Below, piece after piece: positions 38,343 through 47,244 of a stretch of 64,000 nucleotides of DNA; the first letter of the stretch is position 1, and the number at the start of each line of letters is the position of its first letter. Origin of the DNA: Thermococcus piezophilus. GTDB taxonomy: Archaea; Methanobacteriota_B; Thermococci; Thermococcales; Thermococcaceae. Below the pieces are notes generated by a model, which saw only the letters and a list, made by a program, of their open reading frames with translations, was not told the origin of the DNA and searched no databases. Position numbers and translations under genes: made by a program. The stretch is taken from contig NZ_CP015520.1 of NCBI RefSeq assembly GCF_001647085.1, positions 744,001 through 808,000 on the forward strand, written 5' to 3'.

Positions 38343-38620
38343 GCTCCCACCTCCCTGCTCACCAAGTACTTTGCAACGTAGATATCCAGCAGGTACGCCC
38401 AAAGAGCGAGTATTATAGCCCCGCTCACTAAGTAAACGCTCTTAAAGTAAACCGCAAGGATGGCCATGAACGCTGCCACATCGAAAGAGAGACAGTCAAC
38501 AGCAAGGATAATATCCACTACCGTTGGACCCCTAAAAGCCCTAACAGCATAGATGATGAACGCGGCTATGTAAAGGGGAATGATGAGCTTCATGAGCGTC
38601 ATGAACGTGCTTTCGAGCAT
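38339..38620 (-). CDS. mrpF: Mrp antiporter subunit F
   Basis: About 93 residues, three helices, RGPTVVDIILAVDCLSFDVAAFMAILAV is the MrpF signature. The ATG at 38620 follows GAGGTGAGAA. First gene of the antiporter module, 43 nt after the formate channel. Confidence 0.92.
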   Translation of the reverse strand: MLESTFMTLMKLIIPLYIAAFIIYAVRAFRGPTVVDIILAVDCLSFDVAAFMAILAVYFKSVYLVSGAIILALWAYLLDIYVAKYLVSREVGA

Positions 38621-38662
38621 TTTTCTCACCTCTCACGATGGATGGAAAAAAGGAAAGAGCGG

Positions 38663-39691
38663 TCAGGCCGGCCTGGCCTTCTTGTAGAGGACGAAGGCAC
38701 CGACGATGTAATATGCTGAGAGCACCAGTGGGACGAGGTACATGGCACCCTTGCCAAGGGCCTTGTCGAGAGCTACGCCGATTCCCGCTGGGATGAGTGT
38801 CGCGACGACCCAGAAAGCCATGAAAACGATAAGGAAGTCAATGATTTCTTTGATAACGCGGTCGGTGGTTAGCTCTGGGTTGCTCAGATACCAGTAGTAG
38901 AAGGCCACAAAGAGGAAGCCACCGACGGCGTTACCGAAGGTTACTGGGATTACGTTGTGGAAGAACTGGGTCCAGGTTATGGCGTAGTCGCTGAGGAGTA
39001 TGCCCGTTGGAATGGCCCACATGTTGGCTATAGCGTGCTCGAAGCCTATGGCAACGAAGGCGAAGATCGGGAACCATATGGCAAGTATCTTGCCGGCACC
39101 GTCCTGAACCCTTGCTGCCTGCCATATCGCGACGTTGACAAGCCAGTTACAGCCGATACCAAGGAAGAACAATGCCAGTATATCCTTCGAGACCTTGCCG
39201 GTGGCTATGCCTACTGTGACCTGACCGAAGGTGTTCGGGTCTCCAACGTGGCCAAATAAGTGTGTCAGTGGAACGGCTAGGAGCGCGAGGAATATTGAAC
39301 CTACGAAGTTTCCACCGTAGCTTCCGAACCAGTTGTAGAGAACGCACTTGAAGTCAGCGTAGCCCTTTGCCTTAGCCGAGCTGAGGAACTGAACATTTCC
39401 CGTCCAGAGGTCGGCTCCCGCTAAGATAACCGCTATAAGGCCAACCGGGAAGACCGCACCAAGGAGTATTTTGAAGGTGGATATGTTACCCGTGTCCGGG
39501 AAGAGCTTCGGGCTGTATCCGGCAGAGGCAACCACCGCCAAGAGGAATCCGAAGGCGATGAAGGCACCAGCCATAAAGCCGGCAAAGAGCAGTCTACCCG
39601 GGGTTGTCTTAAACTTGGGGGTGGCCTTCTTCGCTACGGCCTCAAAGGTTGTATCTACGCCGTATAGGATTTTTTCCTTTGCTTCAGCCAT
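38663..39691 (-). CDS. focA: Formate/nitrite-family channel (formate transporter)
   Basis: About 342 residues, six membrane helices. FNT marks: LAGADLWTGNVQFLSSAK (usually LFTGN), NWFGSYGGNFVGSIFLA, GIGCNWLVNVAIWQAA, FVAIGFEHAIANMW, and FHNVIPVTFGNAVGGF. The family lets formate enter or leave cells with a proton. A location between the hydrogenase and antiporter genes of the formate cluster fixes formate as likely substrate. ATG 39691 follows GGAGGTGA. Confidence 0.94.
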   Translation of the reverse strand: MAEAKEKILYGVDTTFEAVAKKATPKFKTTPGRLLFAGFMAGAFIAFGFLLAVVASAGYSPKLFPDTGNISTFKILLGAVFPVGLIAVILAGADLWTGNVQFLSSAKAKGYADFKCVLYNWFGSYGGNFVGSIFLALLAVPLTHLFGHVGDPNTFGQVTVGIATGKVSKDILALFFLGIGCNWLVNVAIWQAARVQDGAGKILAIWFPIFAFVAIGFEHAIANMWAIPTGILLSDYAITWTQFFHNVIPVTFGNAVGGFLFVAFYYWYLSNPELTTDRVIKEIIDFLIVFMAFWVVATLIPAGIGVALDKALGKGAMYLVPLVLSAYYIVGAFVLYKKARPA

Positions 39692-39696
39692 CCAAT

Positions 39697-39969
39697 TCAC
39701 CTCCTCTTTATTTTAAGCTTTTCATTTTCTTTAAGACCCCTAAGAGCCTTCAAGATTAGCCGCCTATCCCCCTCATCCAGTTCTTCGAAGGGTATCAGGG
39801 GAGCATCGGCGAGCGTGAAGTATGACCGTTCGAAGGATTTTCTAAGCAGATGGGCTGTTCTGGGAGTTATTTCTCCAACTATCTCTTCCACTTCGAAGTC
39901 TCCCTCTATGTGGGCCAGTCCAGCCCCAAGATGGGTTTTATAGCCAATATACGAACTCTTTACCAGCAT
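39697..39969 (-). CDS. Small accessory protein of the formate hydrogenlyase cluster
   Basis: About 90 residues: KTHLGAGLAHIEGDFEVEEIVGEITPRTAHLLRKSFERSYF is soluble and acidic, and the C-terminus is lysine-rich. It overlaps the small-subunit gene by 32 nt. Possibly a HycH-like assembly factor by place only; I do not recognise the fold. Confidence 0.6.
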   Translation of the reverse strand: MLVKSSYIGYKTHLGAGLAHIEGDFEVEEIVGEITPRTAHLLRKSFERSYFTLADAPLIPFEELDEGDRRLILKALRGLKENEKLKIKRR

Positions 39970-40759
39970 CCAGGGCATCTTTGACCCTCCAGTACTCTCT
40001 TTCGAGGAGCATCATACAGAAGCCCAGTCTAACGTCCCCGCATTTGGCGGCGTAGTCCTTGACGAGCCTGGCCAGCTCCTCCCTGGGATTCTCGTTCTTC
40101 TCGGCCTCTTTAACGAGGCTCATGAAATCCTCGAGGATCTTTTCCCTGTCGAGGTATCCTACGAGGTGTCTGAGCCTCTCCCTTAGGGTTAGTCTAATCC
40201 TCTCTTCAACAGGACCCTCCGGAAGTCTGAACCTTACAAACTCGTCGCTGTACTCCTGATAGCTGAGCCTCTTCTCGACGAGTCCCACGAGCTGTGCTAT
40301 GCCGTAGATTATCTCCTCCGGTCTCGGTGGACAGCCGGGGATGTAGATGACCGGACCGACCTTCTCGCCCTCGTCCCTCAAGTCAGCGATAAGCTCCGCT
40401 ATGCCTCCCCTCCTTGGATACTCGCTTCCCTCTCTACCGCTCTCGGGTCTTCTGTAGACCGGATAGCCGTTGTAGAATATCCCTCCGCTACAGGTGCACG
40501 TTCCGATGGCGACTATTACCCTTGGCTCCGGAGGCATCGCCTTTATGGTCTCTTTGGCGCCGTAGTAGGCCTGTCTCGTGAGCGGACCCGAGACGAGGAG
40601 TGCATGAGCATGTCTCGGTGAGCCAACTAGCTTGATTCCAAAGCGCTCGACGTCGTAGAACGGTGTGAGCACGTCGATTATCTCGATGTCACAGCCGTTG
40701 CACGAGCCGGTGTTGAGGTGGAAGACCCATATGGAGCGGAGCTTCGGCTTTCCGCTCAT
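39938..40759 (-). CDS. Group 4 [NiFe] hydrogenase small subunit (HycG/MbhJ-like), extended
   Basis: 273 residues. Cluster cysteines: CNGCD, GTCTCSGG, PGCPPRPEE. The first 165 residues match MbhJ; the rest is an extra helical, charged tail of about 105 residues, including EEAEKNENPREELARLVKDYAAKCGDV in shortened form. ATGA links it to the ferredoxin gene. Accepts electrons for H2 formation at the HycE-like subunit. Confidence 0.92.
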   Translation of the reverse strand: MSGKPKLRSIWVFHLNTGSCNGCDIEIIDVLTPFYDVERFGIKLVGSPRHAHALLVSGPLTRQAYYGAKETIKAMPPEPRVIVAIGTCTCSGGIFYNGYPVYRRPESGREGSEYPRRGGIAELIADLRDEGEKVGPVIYIPGCPPRPEEIIYGIAQLVGLVEKRLSYQEYSDEFVRFRLPEGPVEERIRLTLRERLRHLVGYLDREKILEDFMSLVKEAEKNENPREELARLVKDYAAKCGDVRLGFCMMLLEREYWRVKDALDAGKEFVYWL

Positions 40760-41253
40760 AGAACCACCTCCCTGCTGGCTTCTATGGTTCCATCAACTGT
40801 CCCTTTCCTCCTGCAGTTCCTGCAGGTCCAGACCTTCTCTTCCAGGGCTTCCCTTTCGATGATCTCCTTGGGGAGAATCTGGAGGGCCTTTCTCACCTGC
40901 CTCTCAGTGAAGTCGGCGTACCTGCCGCAGTTTTTGCATTTCACGAGCCTAAGCCTAACAACCTCCACGTGGTCCATCCTGTCGGGCGAAGCGGCCTCAA
41001 AGAGGTTCGTGAGCTTGATTGCTCCGGTGGGACAGACCTCCTCACAGCGAGCACAGCGGATGCACCTTCCCACATCGAGGACAATTTCTCTAACCCCTCT
41101 GTTGTAGTCGTCTATCCTGAGGAGTGCATCTGGCGGACAGGCGTTAACGCAGGCACCGCAGCCTATGCAGAGGGTCGGGTCTATCTGTGGAATTCCTCTG
41201 TACTCCGGAGGGGCTTCAAGCTTCACGAAGGGGTACTTCAGCGTCACGGCCAT
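40756..41253 (-). CDS. Hydrogenase ferredoxin subunit (HycF-like) with extra zinc-ribbon cysteines
   Basis: 165 residues. Two 4Fe4S motifs: CIGCGACVNACP and CIRCARCEEVCP (~28-75). The C-terminal third adds two more pairs, CKNCG and CRNCRRKG, spaced like a zinc ribbon. Links FdhA/FdhB electrons to the small subunit. Follows the HycE-like gene by 1-2 nt. Confidence 0.9.
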   Translation of the reverse strand: MAVTLKYPFVKLEAPPEYRGIPQIDPTLCIGCGACVNACPPDALLRIDDYNRGVREIVLDVGRCIRCARCEEVCPTGAIKLTNLFEAASPDRMDHVEVVRLRLVKCKNCGRYADFTERQVRKALQILPKEIIEREALEEKVWTCRNCRRKGTVDGTIEASREVVL

Positions 41254-41254
41254 C

Positions 41255-43008
41255 TCAGACCCCCCTGGAGGCCTTTATGGAGAGCTTGTTGAACTCCGTC
41301 TCGCTGAGAACCCTAACCTTCCCGCTTTCGACGTCGACTACCTGAACCCTCTCTGTACAGGAGTAGCACGGATCAATGCTGGCAACTATGAGCGGGGCAT
41401 CCGCTATCGTGTAGCCGCGCATCATGTCGGGAACAGCTGGCAGGTTGTTGTAGGTTGCCGCCCTGGCCCTGTACCTGTAGACCTTGTTGTTCTCGCCGGT
41501 CATGACGTAGTGAATGTTCTCTCCCCTCGGTGCCTCGGTCATGCCTATCGCTTCCGAGTACGGGGGTATCTCCTTGTACTCCGCCAGAATGTCTCCTCCG
41601 GGCATCTGGTCGAGGGCCTGCTCTATTATCCATATGCTCTCGAAAACTTCCTCTATTCTGACGAGGGCCCTCGCCAGAACGTCACCCTCTTTGTAGACTG
41701 GGACCTTGAAGTCGAGGTACTTGTAGGCCGCGTACGGGTGGTCCCTTCTGACATCAAAGTCCCTTCCGGAGCCTCTGCCAAGGGGCCCATCAACGTCCCA
41801 CTCCTTGGCGACCTTGTAGGGCAGAACCCCAACGCCTTCAAGGCGCTTCACGAAGGTGCTCGTTGAGGTTGCCTCATCGACGAGCTCACTGAACTCGGTC
41901 TTTATCTTCTTGAGAACGTCTTCTATCAGGGATTTTCTGTACTCCAGAAGGTCTCTCCTAACGCCACCGACAAGGAGCATTCCGTAGGTCTTTCTGTTGC
42001 CCGTTAAACGCTCGGCGAGCCACATCACGTGCTCCCTTATTTTCCAGGCTTTCATGAAGCCGTAGTCGTAGCCAACGAGGTGACAGGCTATTCCAAAGTT
42101 GAGCAGGTGGCTGTGGAGTCTCTCTATCTCGAGGACTATCGTCCTGATGTACTCGGCTCTCTCGGGAACCTCTATACCTCCAGCGTTCTCAACCGCCTGG
42201 CAGTAGGCTGTGGAGTGTGTGCAGCCGCAGATTCCACATATTCTCTCCGCTATGAAGCATGCCTGATCATAGGTTAGCCTTCCCTCGGATATCTTCTCTA
42301 TGCCCCTGTGGGCGTAGAAGCCGCGATAGTCAATGTCCACTATGGTCTCTCCCTTAACATAGAGCCTGAAGTGTGCTGCCTCTTCAAGGGCCACATGGTA
42401 CGGTCCGTAGGGAACTATTATCTCGTCCTTCTTCGGTTCCTTGTAGGGGTAGAATTTCTCTCCCGGCGGACTGTCGGAGTAGTGGAAGTCCTTCCTGAGC
42501 GGGTAAACGCAGGATGGCCAGTCATCCGGAAGAACGAGCCGCCTGGGATCGGGGTGACCTTCGGCAGTGAGGCCGAGCATCTCCATGGCTTCCCTCTCGT
42601 ACCAATTCGCGCCCCTGTGCTTGGCCGCTATCGAGGTGAACCTCGGGTCGTCCTCCGGCAGGTAAGCCCTGACGCCGAGATAGAAGTCACCCGCCTTTCC
42701 GTTAACGCTGAGCCAGTAGGTGATGCTGAACTTGCCATTTAAGGGCCTCTCGTCGGTGGCCACCATCGATGAGAGCTGGGTCTCCTTCCACTCCGGGTGT
42801 TGAGGAAGTAGAGGACTATCTCCGGAAGGTCTTCTCTTTCGACGATTATAATCCACTGGTTGTAAGCGACCTGCTTGACGTCCCTTATCTTCTCCCCGAA
42901 CTTCTCGATAATCTCATCTAAGTACTCCCGCGTTACCTTAGCCTTCTCATCTCCCCTGTGTACGAGCTTCTTTTTCATGGCCTCGTTAAACTTGATGACT
43001 TCAGACAT
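41255..43008 (-). CDS. Group 4 [NiFe] hydrogenase large subunit fused to NuoC domain (HycE-like), frame-broken in this sequence
   Basis: The N-terminal NuoC-like part (43008 to ~42797) stops out of frame; the rest begins in the other frame as PEWKETQLSSMVATDERPLNGK and carries ERICGICGCTHS and DPCYSCTERV, the two NiFe ligand motifs. The break is at the ACACCCGG run (42795-42798 on the plus strand): one added C gives LNTPEWKE. With that base the span is exactly 585 codons, the normal HycE/HyfG size. Probably an intact H2-producing subunit with a missing base. ATG 43008 has GAGGTGGTG upstream. Confidence 0.88.
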
Positions 43009-43018
43009 GAGCACCACC

Positions 43019-43941
43019 TCACAATCCCAGGGAAGCTATCACCAGCGCGACTATTCCCGCAAGGAATATCACCGTGTTCTGTCTGATGGCTTGGATTACT
43101 TTCATACGGGCCGTCGTTGACTCTATGATGGCCGACATGGCGTAGAAGATCACCAGGAATGTCAGCTGTGCCGCGAGCGTTACTGCACCGCCGTAAGGCG
43201 TCGTGATGTCGACGAACCCATTTATGACTGGAATGACTATGAAGCTCGCGAACAGCCATATCAGGGCTACGCGCTTTATCAGCATGGCCCACTTGAAGAT
43301 TCCAAGCAACTTTCCACTGTACTCAACGAGTGGACCCTCGAGTATCTCCGTTTCGGCCTCGGCTATGTCGAAGGGTATGAAGGCGCACTCGGTATAGACG
43401 GCGTAGGCGAGGAAGATGAAGGCGAGGACAACGGAGGGTGTGAAGCTGAGGTTGAGTGGAATCCCGCTCACGCTGAGCGAGTGGGTCTTAAGCGCGAGTA
43501 TACCTATCGCTATTCCCAGTATCGGCTCCACGCTGAGGATGAGCATCATCTCTCTGTTTGCTCCTGCGTTTGAGTAGGTATTGTTCACGAGGAAGCCCGC
43601 CATCATCATCGATATCGAGAATATCGCCAGCACGTAGAGGAAGACGAAGATGTCCCCTGTGAAGGCCACTGGAACGAAGTTCCCGAAGGGTAGGAGCAGG
43701 GCGGCTGAGACTGCCAAGCAAAGGCCACATAGGGAGCTATGAGGAAGCCCAGTCTGTCCGTTGGAAGCATTGGCTCCATTGAGAGCAGGCTTGAGAGGTC
43801 GTAGTAGGTCTGGAAGACTGAGGGTCCCTGCCTCTCCTGGACGGTAGCCTTGATCTTTCTGCTTATTCCGTCGAGGAGGGGCGGAAGGAGGATGATTATC
43901 ATCAGTGAAACGGCCGCGAATGCAATTTTTTCGAGCGTCAT
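43019..43941 (-). CDS. Hydrogenase membrane subunit (HycD/NuoH-like), frame-broken in this sequence
   Basis: N-terminal frame from ATG 43941 runs through VQERQGPSVFQTYYDLSSLLSMEP and LIAPYVAFA, then shifts. The partner frame resumes LAVSAALLLPFGNFVPVAFTGD and goes to 43019, with FIPFDIAEAETEILEGPLVEYSG. One base lost near 43718-43720 explains the break; with it the span is 308 codons, near the 307-residue family length. Probably whole in the real genome. Anchors the hydrogenase to the membrane. Confidence 0.88.
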
Positions 43942-43951
43942 CTTCACCACC

Positions 43952-46024
43952 TCACAGCACCATCAGGGCGAATATCACTCCCAGGATTACCAGGGCTATT
44001 GTGAGCGCCGCGTTGGGCCTCATGAAGCCTTCATCAAGGAGCACTCCCGAGACCCTCGCTATTTTGACCAGGGGGGCAAGGAAGTACTCGTCAAAGTATA
44101 CCTCGGGGCACTTCCTCTCGTATGCCTTGCCGATCCCTGCTATTTCCCTGCTTATGGAATCGCAGGCCTTGTGGAGGGCCGTGGCCGTTGAGACGTACGC
44201 ATTGGCGACTGCTCCGATCAGGGCGGAGCCGAACTCGCTGAGAACGTGGCCGGTGTGGTAGAGCGGGTGGATGTACTCCTCGAAGGGCTCGTAGTAGTTT
44301 ATCGCCTTGAACTTGTAGTGCTCCATCGCCACGGGTTCACCGAGGGTCCAGGGTCTGTAGGTTTTCTTTGAAACTGGGAAGAGCAGGTACATGCCGAGGA
44401 AGAGCACGCCGAAGAGTGTCGCAAAGAGTAGCGGTTTGAAGTAGCTTTCTGCTCCCGTCGGCATGAGCGGAGCTTTAATCGTAACAAGCCAGTAGTTTGT
44501 GTCCGTCAATCCTGAGACATCTATGCCTGCTAGGGCTGCCCCTGGCGAAAGCAGTATCGGCAGGATGAGGCTTGGAACCAGTCCAAAGAGGAGGCAGAGT
44601 GACGCCAAGAAGCCCTTGGCGATGAGCATCGAGGATGGGACTTCCTCAGCGTCCTTCGTAAACTCCGTCGGTTCTCCTCCAAACGCGGTCGTGTAGAACT
44701 TGATGAACGAAGCTAGCGTCGCTGCGCTTATGAAGAGGGCCATAACCCCAAGGAACACGATAAGTCCATTGTTTGACAGGAAGGTTGACTGATAGATGAG
44801 CCACTTACTCATGAATCCGTTAAACGGCGGGGTTCCCGCTATGGACATCGCGGCAACGAGCGTGAAGATGGCGGTGAGTGGCATAACCCTCGCCAGTCCC
44901 CTCAGTTTGTTAAGGTCCCTGCTGTGGGTTCTATAGAGCATTGAACCTGCCGATAGGAAGAGCAGTCCCTTGAAGAGTGCGTGGTTCACGAGATGGTAAA
45001 GACCGGCGGCTAGTGCCACCGCTCCGAAGGCGCTCCATTCGCCCCCTTTGGCGAGGAATAGTATTCCAACACCTATCCCGAGCCATATGTAACCCATCTG
45101 ACCGACACTGTGGTAAGCCAGGAGTCTCTTCGCGTCGGTTTGCTTGAGGGCATAGAGCGTTCCAACTGTCAGCGTTATAGTACCTATTATGGCCACTACA
45201 TAGCCGAATGAAACCGTTGGACCCAAGAGGAAGCAGGTCGTCCTTACGAGGCCGTAGACGGCAACCTTAATCATGACACCACTCATCAAAGCGGACACGT
45301 TGCTGGGAGCTGCGGGATGTGCGTCTGGGAGCCAGAAGTGTACTGGGACAGCGCCGGCCTTGCTTCCAAACCCTATCAGGAACAAGAGGTAGTAGATGGG
45401 CCCTAGGTGGAGCTTCGCTATGGCTGAAAAGTCGAGACCCGATATTGAGCCTGTCTTTGCATAGATGAGTGCTAGGGCTATGACAAGAGGTAGGGTACTA
45501 GCTAGGTGCATACTTACAAAGTACTTCCAGCCTGCTTTTCTCACATACTCTTCCTCATACTCCCACACCATGAGGACGTAGGAGGCTAAAGTCATGACCT
45601 CCCAGAGGAAGAGGAACCAGAGCAGATTTGACACCGTGACTATAAGCACCATTGAGAGGACGAAAGCTGAGTAGAGCATGATGTAAACCCAGCCCTTTCC
45701 AAGTTCCTTGTAGAACTCCATGTAGCACGGTGAGTAGATTGAAGTGGCCAGTCCAAGAACACTGAGGACGAAGCACATTATCAATGAAAGCCCATCAATG
45801 TGGAATGGTATGCTGAAGACTCCCAGGTTGTATGTAATGTCTATCGCGTTGCCATTGAGGACGTTCGGAATGGCCATAACTGTAAAGACCAATAGCGAGA
45901 GCGAAGCAAGCGTCGTGAGCAGATGTCCAGCGTTGAGAGAGGTCCTATAGTTTCTCCTGAAGGCTATCGCGGCAGGTATTGATGCAAGATAGAGGATAAC
46001 GGTGAGAGTGAACAGTCCCTCCAT
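43952..46024 (-). CDS. Hydrogenase membrane subunit (HyfB/HycC, NuoL-like)
   Basis: 690 residues. About 16 helices; FLWEVMTLASYVLMVWE, GSKAGAVPVHFWLPDAHPAAPSNVSALMSG, HLVNHALFKGLLFLSAG. The long C-terminal part (KTYRPWTLGEPVAMEHYKFKAINYYEPFEEY) is typical of HyfB/HycC and contains an amphipathic piston-like region. The ATG at 46024 has GAGGTGGTGAGA before it; a longer frame overlaps the previous gene. Confidence 0.92.
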   Translation of the reverse strand: MEGLFTLTVILYLASIPAAIAFRRNYRTSLNAGHLLTTLASLSLLVFTVMAIPNVLNGNAIDITYNLGVFSIPFHIDGLSLIMCFVLSVLGLATSIYSPCYMEFYKELGKGWVYIMLYSAFVLSMVLIVTVSNLLWFLFLWEVMTLASYVLMVWEYEEEYVRKAGWKYFVSMHLASTLPLVIALALIYAKTGSISGLDFSAIAKLHLGPIYYLLFLIGFGSKAGAVPVHFWLPDAHPAAPSNVSALMSGVMIKVAVYGLVRTTCFLLGPTVSFGYVVAIIGTITLTVGTLYALKQTDAKRLLAYHSVGQMGYIWLGIGVGILFLAKGGEWSAFGAVALAAGLYHLVNHALFKGLLFLSAGSMLYRTHSRDLNKLRGLARVMPLTAIFTLVAAMSIAGTPPFNGFMSKWLIYQSTFLSNNGLIVFLGVMALFISAATLASFIKFYTTAFGGEPTEFTKDAEEVPSSMLIAKGFLASLCLLFGLVPSLILPILLSPGAALAGIDVSGLTDTNYWLVTIKAPLMPTGAESYFKPLLFATLFGVLFLGMYLLFPVSKKTYRPWTLGEPVAMEHYKFKAINYYEPFEEYIHPLYHTGHVLSEFGSALIGAVANAYVSTATALHKACDSISREIAGIGKAYERKCPEVYFDEYFLAPLVKIARVSGVLLDEGFMRPNAALTIALVILGVIFALMVL

Positions 46025-46026
46025 TC

Positions 46027-47241
46027 TCACCACCTCACCCATATGTAGTCACATATGAATTGGCTGACAAGCGAAAGGATGAGAAGTAACACCACAGAGA
46101 GCGCTATACTTCCAGCGAGCTGTCTCTTTGCCTCTGGCCTTCCGTCGCTTATGATGTAGGCGTGGATGACCCTGAGGAACAGTATGAAAGCTATCACCCA
46201 CTCAATGGCTGTGAAGTATGCCAGAGCTGGGCTGACCGTCAGGAGAGTCTTTATCACGTCGAGCTTGCTCAGGAACAGGTTGAAGGGGGGAACCCCTTCA
46301 AGGGCGAATATTGATGCCATCATAAGGCCGGCAGTAAAACTGTCTGAATTCATCATTCCCTTCATCCTCTCAAGGTCTCTGGTTCCAAAGACGTAGAGGA
46401 GTGCACCGGTCGAGATAAAGGCCGCCGCCTTCGCGAGTCCGTGGGCAACGACGTAGTAGTTGATGCTCTTATCCACCCCTGTAACGCCGAGGAGACCTGC
46501 CATGATGAGCAGATACATCCAGCCCATGTTGTCAATGGTGGACCATGCGAAGAGCCTCTTGACGTCGTCCTGGAGGGCGTAGCTGAGTATGGCAGCCAGC
46601 ATGCTGAGCACTGCCATGGCACCTATGGCGTAGATTATCCAGCTTGAGACACTCCATTCTACAGCATCGAGAACCCGAATAGTTCCGTAGAGGCCGAGCT
46701 CGACCATGGCACCACTCATCAGGGCCGAGACCGGGCTCGGTGCGGCTGGGTGAGCATCGGGAAGCCAGAAGTGGAGCGGGAAAAGGCCAGCCTTGGCTGC
46801 GAATCCCAGGAGGAAGAGAGCGACCATGGCGTTGCTATACTCTGTTATGGCTCCAAAGTTGAACGTTCCATGAAAGGCGTAGTACATAGTCACTGCCAGC
46901 ATGAGGGGGGATGTGTCAAAGAGGTGCATGGTCACGAAGTACTTCCAGCCGGCCTTCTTGACGCTCTCCTCCGGCCAGTCATAGATTATCAGAAAGTATG
47001 AAGCGAGCGTCATTATTTCCCAGAAGAAGAGGAAGCTGAGCCAGTCCTGAACCATTGGGATGAAGAGCATTGAGGCTATGAAGATGGCGAGCGTTGGGTA
47101 GTAGGGTATCTTTGGTTTGAACTCGTATATCCTCATGTATCTGAACGATGCAACTAGCGCCGCTATGCCGAGTATCGCGACGTTGAGTACGAAGAACACT
47201 GCAGTTCTATCGAGTGAAAGAGTGAGCGTTACGTCGAACAT
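46027..47241 (-). CDS. Hydrogenase membrane subunit (HyfB/HyfD-like, NuoM-type)
   Basis: 404 residues, about ten or eleven helices. FFWEIMTLASYFLIIYDW, GFAAKAGLFPLHFWLPDAHPAAPSPVSALMSG, YYVVAHGLAKAAAFISTG. It lacks the first helices of the full family (starts DVTLTLSLDRTAVFF), so it is a shortened antiporter-like subunit. 2-3 nt gaps on both sides. Confidence 0.9.
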   Translation of the reverse strand: MFDVTLTLSLDRTAVFFVLNVAILGIAALVASFRYMRIYEFKPKIPYYPTLAIFIASMLFIPMVQDWLSFLFFWEIMTLASYFLIIYDWPEESVKKAGWKYFVTMHLFDTSPLMLAVTMYYAFHGTFNFGAITEYSNAMVALFLLGFAAKAGLFPLHFWLPDAHPAAPSPVSALMSGAMVELGLYGTIRVLDAVEWSVSSWIIYAIGAMAVLSMLAAILSYALQDDVKRLFAWSTIDNMGWMYLLIMAGLLGVTGVDKSINYYVVAHGLAKAAAFISTGALLYVFGTRDLERMKGMMNSDSFTAGLMMASIFALEGVPPFNLFLSKLDVIKTLLTVSPALAYFTAIEWVIAFILFLRVIHAYIISDGRPEAKRQLAGSIALSVVLLLILSLVSQFICDYIWVRW

Positions 47242-47244
47242 CCA

